Source of the DNA: Candidatus Dormiibacterota bacterium | Lineage (GTDB): Bacteria; Chloroflexota; Dormibacteria; Aeolococcales; Aeolococcaceae | Reading direction: 5' to 3' | NCBI GenBank assembly: GCA_003162415.1 | Contig: PMOL01000011.1 | Span: forward strand, 257,415 to 321,414 | Length of the DNA: 64,000 nt | The notes under the pieces: model-generated | What the model was told of the DNA's origin: nothing | Seen by the model: the letters and a program-made list of their open reading frames with translations, nothing else | The model's database searches: none | Program-made: the position numbers and the translations under genes | Part shown: piece by piece, positions 37,915 through 46,094 of the stretch | Numbering within the stretch: position 1 is the first letter of the stretch | Layout: each line of letters begins with the position of its first letter

Positions 37915-39069
37915 ATGGCAGGCAGACCGGAGTCGACCCGGCAGGTCGGCGGACCCGACAGCATGATGTGGCCGATTCCCACCGTGGCCCGCCTTGCCTG
38001 GGCGGCGATCTGGCTCGTCTTCCTCGGCTATCCGATCGCCGACATCGTCGGCACCGGATACTCCCCGACCAAAGCGGTCATCGCCTGGATCTGCCTGATC
38101 GGTTTCGCTGCCACGTACCTCTTCGCGATGTGGGTCTGCCTGTCGCTGGTGCCGCGCGTCGCGACCGGCGTGCTGCTCCTGCCTCTGGTCGCGCTGTACG
38201 TGGAGGGGATCACCCTCGCGCTGGTGTTCCGGGGGCAGTGGAGCGGAGTCCTCGTGTACTGCGGCGTTTGCGCCGGGTGGACCCTCCGCTGGCGTTTCCT
38301 CGTCCCTGTCCTGTTCGCGCTCGGCGTCTTCATGGTCGTCTCCGGTGCGATCCTCGGCTATGCTTGGGCCGACCTGGGGTTCATCACCTTCCTCACGGTC
38401 GCGCTCGGATTCACGATGCTGGCGTTCCGGCGGCTGATCGCCACCGTCATCGAGCTCCGCAACGCCCGTGCCGAGGTGGCGCGCCTCGCGATCGCTGACG
38501 AGCGCCTTCGCATCTCCCGTGATGTTCATGACATCCTTGGCCACAGCCTCTCGGTCATCGCACTCAAGGCGCAGGTGGCTCGCCGCCTGATGACGAGTGA
38601 CCCTGATGCCGCCGCCGACGCGATCGGTGACGTCGAGTCGGTCGCGCGCGAATCCCTTGCGGAGGTGCGCGCGATGGTCACCGGGTACCGGCAGCGTTCG
38701 CTCTCCGACGAGTTGCAGGGGGCACGCGATGTGCTCGATGCCGCGGGCATCGCATTCGCGATCAACCGCGACAGCGCCGTCCCGCCGGCGCCGGTCGACA
38801 GCCTGCTCGCCTGGACGGTTCGCGAGGGCGTCACCAACGTGTTGCGCCACAGCCGCGCGCATCACTGCGAGATCTCGCTCGAGTCGAGCAACGGCGCATT
38901 CACGGTCGCGATCGTCGATGACGGCGTCGGCGGAGTTGCCAGCGCCGGCGGCAGCGGGTTGCACGGTCTGCGCGAGCGCGTCGGTGCGGCCGGCGGCCGC
39001 GTCGAGGCCGGCCCGGGTGAACGAGGCGGATTCCGGCTGCAGGCCTACGTGCCCCAGGCGGCGACGTGA
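37915..39069 (+). CDS. membrane sensor histidine kinase (NarL/DesK class, HisKA_3)
   Basis: The protein (384 aa) has four to five membrane helices in residues 25-160, a coiled linker, the HisKA_3 dimerisation helix with phospho-acceptor His205 in DVHDILGHSLS, and a HATPase_c domain (TNVLRHSRAHH, VDDGVGG, GLHGLRERV). The sensor is embedded in the membrane with little extracellular loop, as in DesK-like kinases that sense membrane state. I take ATG 37915 (TAGCAT 7 bases upstream) over GTG 37909. Its stop overlaps the response regulator start as GTGA. Confidence 0.93.
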   Translation: MAGRPESTRQVGGPDSMMWPIPTVARLAWAAIWLVFLGYPIADIVGTGYSPTKAVIAWICLIGFAATYLFAMWVCLSLVPRVATGVLLLPLVALYVEGITLALVFRGQWSGVLVYCGVCAGWTLRWRFLVPVLFALGVFMVVSGAILGYAWADLGFITFLTVALGFTMLAFRRLIATVIELRNARAEVARLAIADERLRISRDVHDILGHSLSVIALKAQVARRLMTSDPDAAADAIGDVESVARESLAEVRAMVTGYRQRSLSDELQGARDVLDAAGIAFAINRDSAVPPAPVDSLLAWTVREGVTNVLRHSRAHHCEISLESSNGAFTVAIVDDGVGGVASAGGSGLHGLRERVGAAGGRVEAGPGERGGFRLQAYVPQAAT

Positions 39070-39671
39070 TCCGGGTCCTGCTCGCCGAGGACCAGGGGAT
39101 GGTCCGCGGCGCACTCGCAACGCTGCTCGCGCTCGAGGAGGACATCGAGGTCGTCGCCCAGTGCTCGCGCGGCGATGAAGTGGTGGCCGCGGCACAGGCA
39201 GCGCACCCCGACGTCGCGCTCCTCGACATTGAGATGCCCGGGCTCGACGGGCTCAAGGCAGCGTCCCTCCTGCATCAGGCGCTGCCCGGCTGCACGATCA
39301 TCATCCTCACCACGTTCGGCCGGCCCGGCTATCTGCGCCGCGCCATGGAGGCGGGCGCGACCGGGTTCGTCGTCAAGGACGGCCCGGCAGACCAGCTCGC
39401 GGTGTCCATCAGGCGCGCGGTCGCCGGCGAGCGGGTGATCGATACCGCGCTCGCCGCCGCCGCCCTGAGCGACGGCTCCAATCCGCTCACCCCGCGTGAG
39501 CGAGACGTCCTTCATGCCGCATCCGGAGGCGCAACCATCGCGACGATCGCGACCGCGATGTTCCTGTCGCAGGGAACGGTGCGCAACTACCTGTCGTCGG
39601 CGATCCAGAAGACCGGCGCGCGCAACCGCCTCGAGGCCGTTCGCACGGCCGAGCAGCACGGCTGGCTGTAG
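39066..39671 (+). CDS. LuxR/NarL-family response regulator
   Basis: The protein (201 aa) has receiver domain residues 1-120 with acidic pair Glu8-Asp9, phospho-acceptor Asp54 in LLDIEMPG, and Lys104 in VVKDG. The C-terminal LuxR helix-turn-helix runs from LTPRERDVLHAA to SQGTVRNYLSSAIQKTGARNR. It is the partner of the upstream kinase and probable activator of the ABC exporter operon. The GTG start overlaps the kinase stop (GTGA at 39066-39069). Confidence 0.94.
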   Translation: MIRVLLAEDQGMVRGALATLLALEEDIEVVAQCSRGDEVVAAAQAAHPDVALLDIEMPGLDGLKAASLLHQALPGCTIIILTTFGRPGYLRRAMEAGATGFVVKDGPADQLAVSIRRAVAGERVIDTALAAAALSDGSNPLTPRERDVLHAASGGATIATIATAMFLSQGTVRNYLSSAIQKTGARNRLEAVRTAEQHGWL

Positions 39672-39681
39672 CCGGCCCGGG

Positions 39682-40242
39682 TCAGTCGACGTAGAGGGCG
39701 GTCAACCCCGCACGGTCCAGCGCCGGACGTGACAGCGCGAGAGGAACCGCTAGCGCCAGTGCGCGCGCCGGGTCGATGAGGACGGCTCCAGCGACGCCGA
39801 GGCTGTCGCTGGTGAGGACTCGCCCCCCGGCGGCGTCGAAGCCGGCCGCGAGGATGCGTGACGGATGTGCGGCGTCTTCCCGACGCGCGGCGTAGAGCGC
39901 CCCCCGCCCAGCGTCAGCCACCATCCAGTCCCCATCGATGGCACCGGCATCTCCGCACGCCAGCACCTCGAGTGAGCCGACGGCGTGGAGTGGCAGGTGG
40001 CGTGCGTCGGCGATGCCGAGCGCGGCCGCCATCCCGGCGCGAACGCCGGTGTACGTCCCCGGCCCGATGACGACCACGACCGCGGTGCCGGCCTGGGCCA
40101 GCATTCGCCCCAGCACCCGGGGCAGCGACGCCGCGACCGGCTCATCGCGGATCACCTCGGCGTCGAGCAGCTCGCCCGCTGCCGACGCCAACACGCAGAC
40201 GACCCGCGACCTCGACGAGGTGTCGATCGCGAGAACGCTCAC
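39682..40242 (-). CDS. tsaB: tRNA threonylcarbamoyladenosine biosynthesis protein TsaB
   Basis: The protein (186 aa) has the ASKHA start VLAIDTSSRS and the family motif GPGTYTGVRAGMAAA near residues 60-74. It is shorter than E. coli TsaB (about 230), as in actinobacteria. TsaB partners TsaD and TsaE in t6A synthesis; tsaD lies 4 kb away beyond the ABC/two-component block. The start is GTG at 40242, overlapping the tsaE stop as GTGA. Confidence 0.92.
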   Translation of the reverse strand: MSVLAIDTSSRSRVVCVLASAAGELLDAEVIRDEPVAASLPRVLGRMLAQAGTAVVVVIGPGTYTGVRAGMAAALGIADARHLPLHAVGSLEVLACGDAGAIDGDWMVADAGRGALYAARREDAAHPSRILAAGFDAAGGRVLTSDSLGVAGAVLIDPARALALAVPLALSRPALDRAGLTALYVD

Positions 40243-40715
40243 GGCGGTCCCTGGTCCGTCCAGGCGCCCGCCAGCCGCAGCGACGCGCCGGGCGGGGGAC
40301 TGATCACCCGCGAGCCGTCGTCATCGATATCGATGCTGATGCTCGCGGAGGCGTCCTGCTCGCGACCGGCATGCTCGCCCCACTCGACCACGACCACGCC
40401 CCCTGATTCGAGCATCTCGTCGATATCGAGCAGCCGGATGTCCGCGCTGGGGCCCAGCCGGTACAGGTCGAGGTGGTGAAGGACCTTCGGGTCGGCGCGG
40501 TACACGTGGTGGAGCACGAAGGTTGGGGATCGCACCAGCGTCGGGTCGATGCCCATGCCCGCCGCGATCCCGCGCACCAGGACCGTCTTGCCGGCCCCGA
40601 GCTGTCCGCTCAGGAGGATGAGGTCGCCCGGCTGGACGCGGGTGCCGATGCGCTCGCCGAGGGCAAGCGTCTCCGCCTCGGTCGAGCAGCGCAGGGCAGC
40701 CGCGATGTCGCTCAC
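40239..40715 (-). CDS. tsaE: tRNA threonylcarbamoyladenosine biosynthesis ATPase TsaE
   Basis: The protein (158 aa) has Walker A SGQLGAGKT near residues 36-44, SPTFVLHHVYR, and the HLDLYRL and VVEWGEHAG motifs that define TsaE (YjeE). It is the ATPase that resets the TsaBD complex in t6A synthesis. GTGA overlaps connect it to thiL upstream (40712-40715) and tsaB downstream, so the three are translated as one unit. Confidence 0.95.
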   Translation of the reverse strand: MSDIAAALRCSTEAETLALGERIGTRVQPGDLILLSGQLGAGKTVLVRGIAAGMGIDPTLVRSPTFVLHHVYRADPKVLHHLDLYRLGPSADIRLLDIDEMLESGGVVVVEWGEHAGREQDASASISIDIDDDGSRVISPPPGASLRLAGAWTDQGPP

Positions 40716-41752
40716 GCGAAGTGCCGCGAAGTCGTTCGCGGGGGTGGCACCGATGCCCCTCCCTCCCGATCGAGCACGGCGACGCCGGCTCCCTCACGGA
40801 GGCACCCGACAGCCGTGAGCGGCGCCAGGGTCGAGGGCCAGGAGTCGAGCAACGACGCCAACGCCTCCCGCGGCAGGGTCGCGACCAGCTCGAAGTCCTC
40901 ACCGCCGCCGACCGCGAGGTCGGGCCACGCCGAGCCGAAGTCGGAGACGAGAGCGGGTTCCACCGGGAGCCGGTCGAGCCAGATCTCCGCGCCGCACCTG
41001 GACATGTCGGTGATCCGCTCCAGCTCGATGAGCAGTCCATCGCTGATGTCGCCCCCGCAGCGCACCCCAGACGAGACCAGCTGGAGACCCTCGGCGATGC
41101 GAGCCACCGGCGAGAGCTGGGCGTCCACCCACGCCTGTTCCTGCTCGGACAGCTCGCCGCCGTCGAGGAGCAGGCGCAACCCCGCAGCCGCTCGGCCGAG
41201 CGCTCCGGTGACCACCACGACGTCCCCGGCGTGGCCGCCGTCGCGGCGGAGCACCGCCCCGGGCGCCAGCGTCCCGCCGACCACGATATCGATGACCAGC
41301 GGCCCGTCGATGGCGCTGACGTCGCCTCCGGCGACCGCGCACCCGGCCGCGGTCGCGGCGGCACAGAGCCCGCGCTGGATCTCGAGAACGTCCTCAAAGC
41401 CAGTGTCCGAGGACGCGCACAGCGTCGCCGAGCACCAGACCGGCGTGGCACCCATCCCGGCAAGGTCGGAGAGCGCCACGGTGAGCGCGCGGGCCCCGAG
41501 CCGGCGCGGGGTGATCCACCAGCGGCGGAAATCGACGCCCTCGACCAGGGCATCCTGGCTCACCGCCAGGTCTCGACCCGGCTCGGAGGACCAGACCGCC
41601 GCATCATCGCCCGAACCGATCGCAAGCGTTGCCGGCGAGGTCCGCGCGATCTCGGTGAGCGCCCGGAGCAGCGCCTGCTCACCGGTGTCCGCAAGGGTCG
41701 GGCCACCCTGGTCGAAGGCTCGTTCGTGTGTCAAATCTGCTTCCAACGTCAC
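40712..41752 (-). CDS. thiL: thiamine-monophosphate kinase
   Basis: The protein (346 aa) has the ThiL/PurM-like fold: IGSGDDAAVW (Mg-ATP site), SQDALVEGVDFR, ARALTVALSDLAGMGATP and GGDISDGLL. It phosphorylates thiamine phosphate to thiamine diphosphate. I choose GTG at 41752 with TATATT 8 bases upstream; the frame is open much further but overlaps the divergent CHAP gene. No thiamine riboswitch is visible, as expected for a leaderless start. It leads the thiL-tsaE-tsaB operon. Confidence 0.93.
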   Translation of the reverse strand: MTLEADLTHERAFDQGGPTLADTGEQALLRALTEIARTSPATLAIGSGDDAAVWSSEPGRDLAVSQDALVEGVDFRRWWITPRRLGARALTVALSDLAGMGATPVWCSATLCASSDTGFEDVLEIQRGLCAAATAAGCAVAGGDVSAIDGPLVIDIVVGGTLAPGAVLRRDGGHAGDVVVVTGALGRAAAGLRLLLDGGELSEQEQAWVDAQLSPVARIAEGLQLVSSGVRCGGDISDGLLIELERITDMSRCGAEIWLDRLPVEPALVSDFGSAWPDLAVGGGEDFELVATLPREALASLLDSWPSTLAPLTAVGCLREGAGVAVLDREGGASVPPPRTTSRHFA

Positions 41753-41760
41753 ACGTCTGC

Positions 41761-41766
41761 AATATA
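41761..41766 (-). promoter_or_regulatory. -10 element TATATT of thiL (leaderless type)
   Basis: TATATT on the minus strand is 8 bases before the GTG at 41752, with no Shine-Dalgarno. It supports the chosen thiL start. Confidence 0.5.
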
Positions 41767-41801
41767 CGTGGCGTGCCCGCGCGGTACGGTGTCGCCCGGA
41801 T

Positions 41802-41877
41802 GTCCGGCTTGCGTTCGGACCCCTGGTGTCGCTATGGTGCCGCGGGGACTTACGACCAGTTACCTGGTTCGGGCACC
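41802..41877 (+). other. structured 5' leader of the CHAP hydrolase gene
   Basis: The 140-base gap between thiL and the CHAP gene holds two hairpins in the direction of the CHAP gene. One is GTCCG/CGGAC (41802-41820). The other is a stacked stem GGTGCC/GGCACC (41836-41841 with 41872-41877) with inner ACCAG/CTGGT. A Shine-Dalgarno GGAGG follows. Cell-wall hydrolase genes often have c-di-AMP riboswitch leaders, but the conserved ydaO core is not recognisable here. Confidence 0.3.
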
Positions 41878-41906
41878 AGCGGCAAAGAAGACGGAGGAAG
41901 CCTATT

Positions 41907-42992
41907 TTGACGTGGAGCCGGAAGGTGGCCCTGACCGTGGCAGGCGTCATCACCCTTCTGGCCACCGGAATCGGAACCATCCCAAGCATTGAGGCCAACG
42001 GCGCGCATGCGCCGAGCTCCGCGATCGCAGCGCTGCAGGCGCGGCGCGCGCAACTCATCGCAGAGCTCGCCGCGATGCAACCGAGCATCAGCGCTGCGGG
42101 TGGGTCCGTCAATTCGGCGGAATCGTTGTTCAACGCCCAGCAGACGCGCGTGTTGAACCAACGAAAGCAGCTCGCAAAGCTGAACGCGATGTTGCTCACG
42201 TTGAGCAGCCAGCTCAACAGCAACGACGCCACCGCCGCGCAGGACAAGGCGCAACTCGCGGGGATCACGCGCGCGACCTACGAGACCAGCGGCAACAACC
42301 AAGTGCTCGCGGCTGTTCTGAGCGCGGGCTCATTCAATCAGGCAATCGACGACCTGAAGGCGGCGAACCAGGTGTCGCAACAGGTTCTCGACCTCGTCGA
42401 ACGCCTTGCCGCCGCAAGCCACGCGATCGTCGCCGAGCAGAATTCGATTCGTGGTGATGCAGTGTCGGCCCAGAATCTCGAGGGACAGCTCGCCGCACAG
42501 AGTGATCGATTCCTCACATTGCTCGAAGACCGCAACACGCTCTTCTCGGGCCTCAAAGGTCCGGCACGTCAGATCGCCGGCGAGATCGCCAACATCGACA
42601 ACCAGATCGCTGCTCTCGAGGCGGGCCCGCACGTCGGATCGGGCTCCTGCGGCAACCACTTCGCGTACGGGTTCTGCACGTACTACGTCGCAACGCGTCG
42701 CTGCGTCCCCTGGCTCGGCAATGCGAGCAGCTGGTACATCGCCGCCGCGCAGATGGGATACAAGGAAGGGCGAGTGCCGGTCGCCGGCGCAATCGTCGTG
42801 TTCTGGCCAGGCGTGGACGGTGTGAGCTGGGAGGGCCACGTCGCCTACGTGGAGGCGGTCGGACCAGCCGCGGGAATCCCCGCGGGGTCCTTCAAGCTCT
42901 CAGAGATGAACTTCGCCGGCTGGAACCGCGTCGACTACCGCGTGATCAGCAACACCTCCGGCGACATCGAGGGCTTCATCTACGGGCAGTAG
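41907..42992 (+). CDS. secreted CHAP-domain peptidoglycan hydrolase with coiled-coil
   Basis: The protein (361 aa) has a signal peptide or anchor at residues 7-30, a long coiled coil (about 36-235) like that of PcsB/RipA-type hydrolases, and a C-terminal CHAP amidase/endopeptidase domain with nucleophile Cys257 (GFCTYYVA), His311 and Glu316 (GHVAYVE). Coiled-coil CHAP proteins of this kind are activated by FtsEX at the septum. The start is TTG at 41907, with GGAGG upstream, which gives a proper signal peptide. It ends 17 bases inside the convergent acpS-nnrD gene end. Confidence 0.92.
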   Translation: MTWSRKVALTVAGVITLLATGIGTIPSIEANGAHAPSSAIAALQARRAQLIAELAAMQPSISAAGGSVNSAESLFNAQQTRVLNQRKQLAKLNAMLLTLSSQLNSNDATAAQDKAQLAGITRATYETSGNNQVLAAVLSAGSFNQAIDDLKAANQVSQQVLDLVERLAAASHAIVAEQNSIRGDAVSAQNLEGQLAAQSDRFLTLLEDRNTLFSGLKGPARQIAGEIANIDNQIAALEAGPHVGSGSCGNHFAYGFCTYYVATRRCVPWLGNASSWYIAAAQMGYKEGRVPVAGAIVVFWPGVDGVSWEGHVAYVEAVGPAAGIPAGSFKLSEMNFAGWNRVDYRVISNTSGDIEGFIYGQ

Positions 42993-44220
42993 CCGCCTCG
43001 AGGGCCTGCCTGAGGCGCTCCTGGGCCGCCGGTAGGGCTTCGATCAGGTCGGACGCGAGTGCCCCGGCGCGTCCCCGGCGAGCCTGGACCATGAGACCGG
43101 CCTCGGCGTGAATGGTCACGCCGGCGATCGCGGCATCGCGCGCGGGCAGTCCCTGCGCAAGCAGCGACCCGATCAACCCGCCGAGCACGTCGCCGGTCCC
43201 GCCCGTCGCCAGGGCCACGACGTGATGCGTATCGATGTGCGTGGACTGACCCGACGCCGCCACCACGGTCTCGGCGCCCTTGAGCACCACCACCACACCG
43301 TGTTCCCGCGCGTAGCGTTCGGCGGTCCCGACGCGGTCCGCCTGCACCGTCGTGGTGTCGGTGCCCGCGAGGCGAGCCATCTCCGCGGGGTGCGGGGTGA
43401 CGACGATCGCCTGGTTGCCGAGCTTCAGATCGAACGCCGACGTCGCAACGATGTTGAGCGCGTCGGCGTCGACCACGGCCGGACAGGGCAATCCCACCAG
43501 CAGCTCGAGCAGCGCGCTCACCGTCTCCGGCGAGCGTCCGAGCCCGGGTCCGATCACCAGCGCGTCCGCGCCGCCGAGCCGGTCGCGGACGGAGCCGACG
43601 GCGTCCGGGTGGAGCACTCCTGTCCCGGCGTCGGGCAGGGGTGTGGGCATCACTTCGAGACACCCCGCGGCGACGATCGAATGAATCGCCTCAGGGACGC
43701 AGACCTCGACGAGACCGGCCCCGCCGCGCGCCGCTCCCATGGCGGCAAGACGCGGGGCGCCGGTGAAGCCCCTGGAGCCGGCAACGACCACGACCCTGCC
43801 GAAGGTGCCCTTGTGTCCGTCCTCGGGGCGTTCAGCAAGGACCAGGTCATCGGGCGGGACCGGCAGATCGCGCCGGCGGCTGCCGATGTGGTTGACCGCC
43901 ACGGCGATGGCGAGCCCGCCGTCGTGCGTCAGCGAGAGCGCGATCGGCGTCTCCTCCCCACGAATGTGCACGCGCGGCGGCCCCCCGCGACGCCGGACGA
44001 CCTCGATCTCGCGATACGCGGGCATCGCCTGTCCGGACGAGGAGCACAGCTTCTTCACCGCCTCCTTGGCGGCCCACCTGCTCGCCCATCGTTCGGCCTT
44101 GCGACCGCTGTACCGCTGCTCACCCTCGGTGAAGATCTTCTGCGCGAAGCGCGGATGGCGCTCCAGCGCGGCCGCGATGCGATCCACCACGGTCACATCG
44201 ACCCCGACCACCATCGTCAT
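42976..44220 (-). CDS. fused holo-ACP synthase (AcpS) and ADP-dependent NAD(P)HX dehydratase (NnrD)
   Basis: The protein (414 aa). Residues 1 to about 112 are AcpS: Asp in GVDVTVVDRI, the FTEGEQRY segment and Glu in RWAAKEAVKK; this enzyme moves phosphopantetheine onto ACP. From about 130 to the end is the ribokinase-like CARKD domain of NnrD: GRVVVVAGS, GLGRSPET, VTPHPAEMARL and the ATP/ADP-site motif ATGGTGDVLGGLIGSLL; it repairs hydrated NAD(P)H. The NnrE epimerase domain, often fused to NnrD, is absent and replaced by AcpS. The gene lies 7 bases downstream of glmS, so it is probably co-transcribed. Confidence 0.93.
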   Translation of the reverse strand: MTMVVGVDVTVVDRIAAALERHPRFAQKIFTEGEQRYSGRKAERWASRWAAKEAVKKLCSSSGQAMPAYREIEVVRRRGGPPRVHIRGEETPIALSLTHDGGLAIAVAVNHIGSRRRDLPVPPDDLVLAERPEDGHKGTFGRVVVVAGSRGFTGAPRLAAMGAARGGAGLVEVCVPEAIHSIVAAGCLEVMPTPLPDAGTGVLHPDAVGSVRDRLGGADALVIGPGLGRSPETVSALLELLVGLPCPAVVDADALNIVATSAFDLKLGNQAIVVTPHPAEMARLAGTDTTTVQADRVGTAERYAREHGVVVVLKGAETVVAASGQSTHIDTHHVVALATGGTGDVLGGLIGSLLAQGLPARDAAIAGVTIHAEAGLMVQARRGRAGALASDLIEALPAAQERLRQALEAATARR

Positions 44221-44227
44221 CCGACGA

Positions 44228-46060
44228 CTATTCCACAGTCACCGACTTGGCGAGGTTGCGCGGCTGATCGACGTCGCAGCCGCGCTGCACCGCAACGTGG
44301 TACGCGAACAGCTGCAGCGGCACGACATTGATCAGGGGCGAGAAGACCTCCGAGCACCCGGGCACCGGCACCGGCGTCGCGAACCCGGAGTCGAACGGAT
44401 CCTCGCCCTCGGTCACGAGTGCAATCACCGGCGCGTCGCGCGAATGCACCTCCTGCACGTTGCTCACCATCTTGGGGAGCGTCGCCGACCGGGTCGCGAT
44501 CGCGATCACCGGAACGTTGGGCTCGAGCAGTGCGATCGGACCGTGCTTGAGCTCTCCGGCGGCGTACCCCTCGGCGTGTACGTAGGAGATCTCCTTGAGC
44601 TTGAGCGCGCCCTCCATCGCGATCGGGAAGTTGATGCCCCTGCCGATGTACAGGGCGCTCTGCGTATGCGCGAAACGCTGACCGAGCTCGACGAGCATCG
44701 GCTCGAGCTCGAGCGCACGGGTGAGCAGGGTGGGCAGCCCCTGCAACTCCGCGACCAGGCGCTGATGCTCGGCCACGTCGAGCGTGCCGCGCGCGTCACC
44801 GAAACGAAGTGCGAGGAGCAAGCCGCACACCATCTGGGTCATGAAGGTCTTGGTACCGGCAACCGAGATCTCCGGTCCGGCCTGCATGTACAGCGCGCCG
44901 TCTGCCTCGAGCGGCAACGCACTCCCGACAACATTCGTGATTGCAATCACCTTTGCGCCGCCGGCGTGCGCCTGCCTCACCGCGGCGAGCGTGTCCGCGG
45001 TCTCACCCGATTGCGAAACCGCGATCACCAGCGAATGCTCGTCGACCAGCGCCTCGCCGTAGCGGAACTCGCTCGCGGCCTCGACCTTGCAGCGAATCTT
45101 GGCGAGATGCTCGATCGCGTATCCCGCGACCATCGCCGCATACCACGCGGACCCGCAGGCCACCAGCACGACCTCGTGCACCTTGGCAAGCTGGTCGTCA
45201 CTCATCCCCAGCTCCGGCAGCACGACCATGCCCAGGTCATCGATCCGGCCGCGCAGCGCGTTGCGCACCGCCTCAGGTTGCTCGTGGATCTCCTTGAGCA
45301 GAAAGTGCGGGAAGCCGTTCTTCTGCGCCTGCTCCGCCTCCCAGTCGACGGTCACGATGCGCGCCTCGACAGCGGTTCCATCTAGCTGCTGCACCGTGAT
45401 CCCGTCGCGAGTCGCGGTGACGACCTCACCTTCACCGAGCAGTGCGATCCGCTTGGTGTACGGGATCAGGGCGGTGATATCGCTGCTCACGAACACCTCT
45501 CCGCGCCCGAGCCCGACCACCAGCGGCGCGTTCATTCGAGCACCGACGACGCGGTCCGGTTGATCGGCGGAGATGACCACCAGCGCGCACGCACCCTGCA
45601 TGCGATTCAAAGCGCTGCGCACGGCGGCCGCGAGGTCCCCGTGAAAGGCATCCTCGATGAGGTGGGGCACGACCTCGGTGTCGGTCTCGCTCAGGAACTC
45701 GTGTCCGCGCGACATCAGCTCGGCGCGCAGCTCGCGGTAATTCTCGACGATGCCGTTGTGGATCACGTGAATGCGGCCGGTGCAGTCCTGGTGCGGATGC
45801 GCATTCTCGAGCGAGGGACGTCCGTGCGTGGCCCAGCGAGTGTGCCCGATGCCGACGGTGCCGGCCGGGGTTCCCTCGGCCTCGACCTGACGGGCGAGAT
45901 CAGCGACCTTGTTGGTGTTCTTGACGGTGGCCACTTCGCCGTCCGGGTCGATGATCGCGATCCCGGCCGAGTCGTAGCCCCGATACTCGAGACGCCTGAG
46001 GCTGTCGAGCAGGATCGGAGCCGCGGGACGCGGGCCGGTGTAGCCGATGATGCCGCACAT
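44228..46060 (-). CDS. glmS: glucosamine-fructose-6-phosphate aminotransferase (isomerising)
   Basis: The protein (610 aa) is full length: glutaminase nucleophile Cys2 (MCGIIGYTG), a glutaminase domain to about 240, and two SIS sugar-isomerase domains (SQSGETADTLAA near 350, YIGRGINFPIAMEGALKLKEISY near 480), ending AKSVTVE. It makes glucosamine-6-phosphate for peptidoglycan. A Shine-Dalgarno AGAGAGGT precedes the ATG. The upstream gap of 34 bases is too short for a glmS ribozyme. It follows cdaA-cdaR, but glmM, normally between cdaR and glmS, is missing. Confidence 0.97.
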   Translation of the reverse strand: MCGIIGYTGPRPAAPILLDSLRRLEYRGYDSAGIAIIDPDGEVATVKNTNKVADLARQVEAEGTPAGTVGIGHTRWATHGRPSLENAHPHQDCTGRIHVIHNGIVENYRELRAELMSRGHEFLSETDTEVVPHLIEDAFHGDLAAAVRSALNRMQGACALVVISADQPDRVVGARMNAPLVVGLGRGEVFVSSDITALIPYTKRIALLGEGEVVTATRDGITVQQLDGTAVEARIVTVDWEAEQAQKNGFPHFLLKEIHEQPEAVRNALRGRIDDLGMVVLPELGMSDDQLAKVHEVVLVACGSAWYAAMVAGYAIEHLAKIRCKVEAASEFRYGEALVDEHSLVIAVSQSGETADTLAAVRQAHAGGAKVIAITNVVGSALPLEADGALYMQAGPEISVAGTKTFMTQMVCGLLLALRFGDARGTLDVAEHQRLVAELQGLPTLLTRALELEPMLVELGQRFAHTQSALYIGRGINFPIAMEGALKLKEISYVHAEGYAAGELKHGPIALLEPNVPVIAIATRSATLPKMVSNVQEVHSRDAPVIALVTEGEDPFDSGFATPVPVPGCSEVFSPLINVVPLQLFAYHVAVQRGCDVDQPRNLAKSVTVE

Positions 46061-46094
46061 AGGACCTCTCTGGAACGGACGTGGCGTGAAGCGG

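Noticed and set aside
41753..41906. c-di-AMP (ydaO) riboswitch before the CHAP gene
   Set aside because: Hairpins are present, but the conserved core segments of the ydaO class cannot be aligned by eye. Kept only as a structured leader.
46061..46094. glmS ribozyme upstream of glmS
   Set aside because: Only 34 bases separate glmS from cdaR, much less than the ribozyme needs.
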